From Filosporella fistucella (taxonomy: Eukaryota; Ascomycota; Leotiomycetes; Helotiales), in NCBI GenBank assembly GCA_030077755.1, contig JAQJZZ010000011.1, positions 186,001-250,000 on the forward strand: DNA of 64,000 nt, read 5' to 3'. Both the position numbers and the translations under genes were made by a program. Every line of letters begins with the position of its first letter. Position 1 is the first letter of the stretch. Shown here piece by piece: positions 60,480-64,000 of this stretch. The notes under the pieces are model-generated. The model was given only the letters and a program-made list of their open reading frames with translations. It was not told the origin of the DNA and did not search any database.

Positions 60480-62372
60480 ACTTCTGCAAGGACAGCAAAA
60501 ACACGAGGAACTTCCATAAAAAAAGGGAAGCATATACGGATGATGAGAATGAAAAACGTCACTTCCAATATACATCGAGCGGGTTCAGGGAAGATGAGAA
60601 GAAACAAGAGGCATGGAAACGGAGATGAATGGAATGAGCTGTGCAAAAACGAGGTTTTGAATCTTCCATCTTTATTGTCATATTTTTCTATTTTCGCGAG
60701 TTGGGTGATTCAGACTTGGCATCAAGTTAGGAGACACAGGGAGAGAGAAAATAGTGAATAGTATGGAACCAATCTAGCGTGACGCTTTATATTCTCTTTT
60801 TCGTCATCTAAAACTTCCCTTTTGATTCCTTGCTCTGATAGCTGGATGATCCAGACTTGATCTTCTGGGATACTTGAACTAGGGATAGTGGATCGGAATT
60901 ACCGATTTTTATCTTTGCATGGCCAAAGCTTTCAATGGATTTGCTTTGAGTTCCATGAGCCCTTTGGTTGTTGAGTGGAGTTTCAAAGCACACCTAGGCA
61001 GACGACTTTGTGAATGCAATGAACAAATCCGATCACCTCCTGATGATGTGGAGCGAGGAGAGAGATTGATAAAAGCCAGTTGATGGAAGGAGAAAGGACG
61101 AAATAGGCAAGAATAAAGCGAGGACTACAAAAAACTACAAGGATACAATTCCTGGAGATGAAACCAACCAACGAATCACTCAGATAAAGTCGATCTTCAA
61201 TAAATCCTCCAAACTCTATATTTGGCAGCGAACTCCTCGCCTAGGCCAAGCTTAAACCAAAGAAGGACAAGTAATGAGTAAAGCTGAAGGGCAAAATGCA
61301 TCAAGACTGGCAAGTGCAAAGACGGTAAGGACAACCAGAGTTAATAACACAGGAACTATAAGGTGAAAGAACGAGGCAAAGACAAGATATCCGAGAAGCG
61401 AAACGACGAGTAACAAATCGAGGAATAAATAGTAAAAAAACAAAAAGATTTGTAGAAATCCGCAAGATGCAATACGAGGGGGAAGGAGCAGGATAATAGA
61501 AAAGGAAGCAGCAGGAGGGGGTAACAAGGGGAAGTAGCAGGCGGAAGCAGCAGGAGGAAGCAACAAGAAGAAGTACCAAGAGGGAAATTAAACACAAAAC
61601 CAAACAACAGAAGGAAATAGAAAACTTGAATAAGTGGAAGAGGAGATGAGTGGAGAAAGCGAGACGGGAGTAAGAAGCTGAGATATTGTAAATGAGAGGG
61701 AAGCAGAGACGAGAACAAGTACAATTACAACTCTGTAATATAAACCACCTTCTAGCTAACTAACCCACTAGGTCACAAGCAGCGACGTTGAAGCGATTAA
61801 CCCCTTGGGTTTATAGCAAAGTTGATCAATCCATGAAAACTTGTTGAGTCTAAGAATTTGACATTGAATATGAAGCAGCATGAATTCACATCACATCACA
61901 TCACAGAGATACTTCAATGCTGCAGACAAAAAATGATTCATCATTTCATTCATCAGTCAGTCAATTTGCCTCCCTGTCTACACGGCTCACCCTGAAAGGT
62001 ATGACCTCTCCTCCACATTCCACCATCATCTCTGGTATCATCTCTACCGCTCATCTCCTCCATGCTTCTCGGTCACAAAAGAGAGAACAGAAGCCATCGC
62101 ATCCCAAAACGCCTTGCGCCAGCGCACCTTTATGCACTGCTCAATGAAATTACCGCTCCCTTGGCCTTTGAACTCGAAACCAGGTCCGCCACGTTGCTTG
62201 CGAGAAGCACAATGTAGACCTGCAAATGAAAACCATCGATGTTGCTCTGGCTCTATAGTATTTTAGAGTGAGGCGAATCTCGCTGGCAACTGTGTATGTG
62301 AAGTGAAATATCTGGCTGGCCGTCATTGTGCTCGTGTTCCGCTCAATGTGGTATGCGTCAACGTGCTGTACC
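60480..62372. other. Intergenic region with purine-rich low-complexity tract
   Basis: From about 61250 to 61700 the plus strand is strongly purine-rich, with repeated GGAAGCAGCAGGAGG-like words near 61500-61570. The minus-strand frames there (Leu/Pro/Ser-rich) are composition artefacts. Convergent 3' ends of the HET and PAL1 genes lie at the borders. No gene seen. Confidence 0.5.
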
Positions 62373-63986
62373 TCAAGACTCTGCTGCCTGTGGCAAAGGC
62401 TTCTCAGCTCTTGGCTTTCGCGGTCCTCCCTTCAAACTCTTCACTCTAGATAGGAATCCACTACCAATCTTTGGAGCAACAGAAGGTGGCATATCACCAC
62501 TTCCATCACTCGTAACACGTCTCTCCAAACGCTCACCAAAACCACGTCTTGGGCTACTCGGGGCTCTAGCACGACCAGTCTTCTCGGGCTCAACAATAGT
62601 AACACTCTCCTTCTTGGAATCATCACCCTTGCTGAACTCGTTGAAGAATGGATTGCTCTCTGTAGCTTTGGAGCCACCTGGAGTTCGCGCCTCAGGAGAG
62701 TAAACCCCTTCTGGGCTAGTTATACGGCCAGATGCATAATCACGTCTTGGATTGTTAATCCCCCTAATCTTCTGCGCCAATGACTTCTTTCGACCGAGGC
62801 CACCTTCTGTTGGTGATGTTTGTTCACTCTCTCGGCGTTGCAACGCAGCTCTTGATGCTGGTGCTCCCTCTAGAAAGGTCGATGTACCAAGCCCAAGTGT
62901 TTCCTCCCCATGAATAGGCTCCACTCTGGTAGTGGCACTTAGTACATTCAACTCGGCGCGAGATGGTGCTGGTCGAATGGCCCCATTATCATAAGGTTCA
63001 TATCCGTTGTAACCATTTCCACCCTTCGAGTAATCTTTGAAAGCTTCCTCATCATTATGACCTAAGAACGCTGCATGATCTGGTCTCTTATTGAGTGGTC
63101 CTCCGCCGCCCAAGACGTTGTTGAGAGAATCCTTTGGAAATGCCTGCATAGGTGCACGTCTGCTCCCCTGGCGATTTCGGTGGGGGTTGCATGCATCAAA
63201 TGGTCCGTCATGATGGAACACTGTGCTTGTTAGCATAAGTCCAGGGAAGAAGCAAAAAATACTCACATCCTGTACCATATATACTGGTAACATCTAATTT
63301 ATCAATGATGTCCAACTTTCTGTCCGGCTTTCTGGTCTTCCCATCCTTCGCTTCACGCTCCCTGCGCTCTCTACGCTCACGTCGTCTTCTCTCTTGTCGC
63401 TTTTTCTCCTCCTCTGGATCAAGCGGTTTGCCGTTGCGCTCCATCACTGAAGAGTCAGAATTTCTTCGAACTCTTCTCGGATCAGTTCTTCGAGATGAAC
63501 TTTCAACTGGATCTGCAAAGATATCAAGATCTTGACTTGGATGGCGGGGTCTGTGAGAAGATGACCCATTTGCCAATCTTCGAGCACGCATAGCTTCTTC
63601 TTGGGATTTCGTTGGTCGGTGTCCGGGTGGTCCTCGAGGTGGTACATTTTCGGCTCGACTAGATGCCGAGTATGGTGGAGGGAATTTATCGCCAGTGTTT
63701 GATCGGGGAGGAGGTGGTCGCATGCCTTTGCTGGCAGTGGGTGGCTTATCATTAAGAGTAAGGTTGTCCTGAAAGGACAAAGTTAGTAAATTGAGATCCT
63801 TTCCCATTGTATGATATCAAATGAGATTTGAAATTAGATGGGCATCTGGGGAATGGACTTGGTTTTGTCCAAATCAGGGGCAAACATGTTTCTGAGCTCA
63901 AGCATATAATGACGTACAAATAAATCAGCGGCATTGCCCGTCAATGCAGGCCTTGGCGCAGCAGCAGCATCAGTTGCGAAAGACAT
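62373..63986 (-). CDS. PAL1: Pal1 family cell-morphology protein
   Basis: Pal1 proteins sit at the cell cortex and endocytic sites and help set polarised cell shape in fungi. Three exons on the minus strand, 63986-63918, 63768-63267 and 63220-62373, join in phase to 472 residues. Exon 1 is MSFATDAAAAPRPALTGNAADLF; intron 1 ends with a TACTAAC branch site and TTTCAG. Exon 2 is Pro/Arg/Ser-rich and includes PPYSASSR, a basic helix (EEEKKRQERRRRERRERRE) and KLDIIDKLDVTSIYGTG. The exon 2/3 junction completes the Pal1 signature: GTGLFHHDGPFDACNPHRN, then RRAPMQAFPKDSLNN. The rest is disordered, with SPTEGG, KKSLAQKIRGINNPRR and a basic C-terminus ending KPLPQAAES. The ATG lies 14 bp from the window edge, so the promoter is not visible. 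NPF-like SNPFFNEF near the C-terminus may bind EH-domain endocytic proteins; inference only. Confidence 0.9.
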
Positions 63987-64000
63987 CTTGTCTGGAGAAC

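Noticed and set aside
61252..61724. Leu/Pro/Ser-rich minus-strand frames of 100-122 codons
   Set aside because: They overlap in three frames of a purine-rich tract, and codon content follows composition.
1..64000. A secondary-metabolite or CRISPR-like system
   Set aside because: No polyketide or peptide synthase, no tailoring-gene cluster, and the repeats are degenerate with a eukaryotic setting.

Overview
This is nuclear DNA of a filamentous ascomycete. The gene content and style (short 45-170 bp introns with GTRNGT donors and RCTAAC/TACTAAC branch points, a Pbs2-type MAP kinase kinase, a Pal1 protein, an Flc-type TRP protein, a HET-domain protein, a CBM1 enzyme) fit Leotiomycetes, most likely Sclerotiniaceae (Botrytis/Sclerotinia relatives). 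That placement is inferred from remembered protein families; no search was run. Genes are well separated, and long AT-rich, gene-free stretches carry degenerate repeats.

Layout. 0.1-3.1 kb: TYW3-like wybutosine enzyme (+) and MICOS subunit Mic19 (-). 6.1-8.0 kb: ferric/cupric reductase (+). 8-13 kb: gene-poor, with a tandem array of degenerate ~180-215 bp units. 13.2-15.2 kb: a doubtful small gene and a secreted CBM1 protein with a zinc-protease-like motif. 17.9-18.8 kb: a secreted carbohydrate-binding-like gene, possibly frame-damaged. 19.9-22.7 kb: a second array with the same core sequence. 23.0-25.1 kb: a RAD51-family paralog with an oversized first intron. 25-29.5 kb: gene-free low-complexity DNA. 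29.6-31.4 kb: auxin-efflux-carrier-family transporter (-). 35.2-37.2 kb: Pbs2/Bos5-type MAPKK. 38.6-41.2 kb: choline kinase. 41.7-44.4 kb: a six-exon zincin-like protein lacking its catalytic Glu (-). 44.8-46.7 kb: a decayed protein kinase and a three-unit degenerate repeat. 50.3-53.2 kb: Flc/TRP membrane protein. 54.4-56.9 kb: meiotic cohesin Rec8. 58.2-60.5 kb: HET-domain protein. 62.4-64.0 kb: Pal1 morphology protein (-).

The genes are unrelated housekeeping, signalling, secretion and meiosis functions with no operon-like or biosynthetic-cluster logic. Most exon structures given here were checked by hand for splice-site consensus and reading phase, so total lengths are internally consistent. 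The most unusual feature is the pair of same-strand, ~190-bp-period arrays at 10.4-12.3 kb and 19.9-22.7 kb: each unit starts with a conserved core near TGTTGCACTTCGACAAAA and ends in a variable stretch. No gene model explains them.
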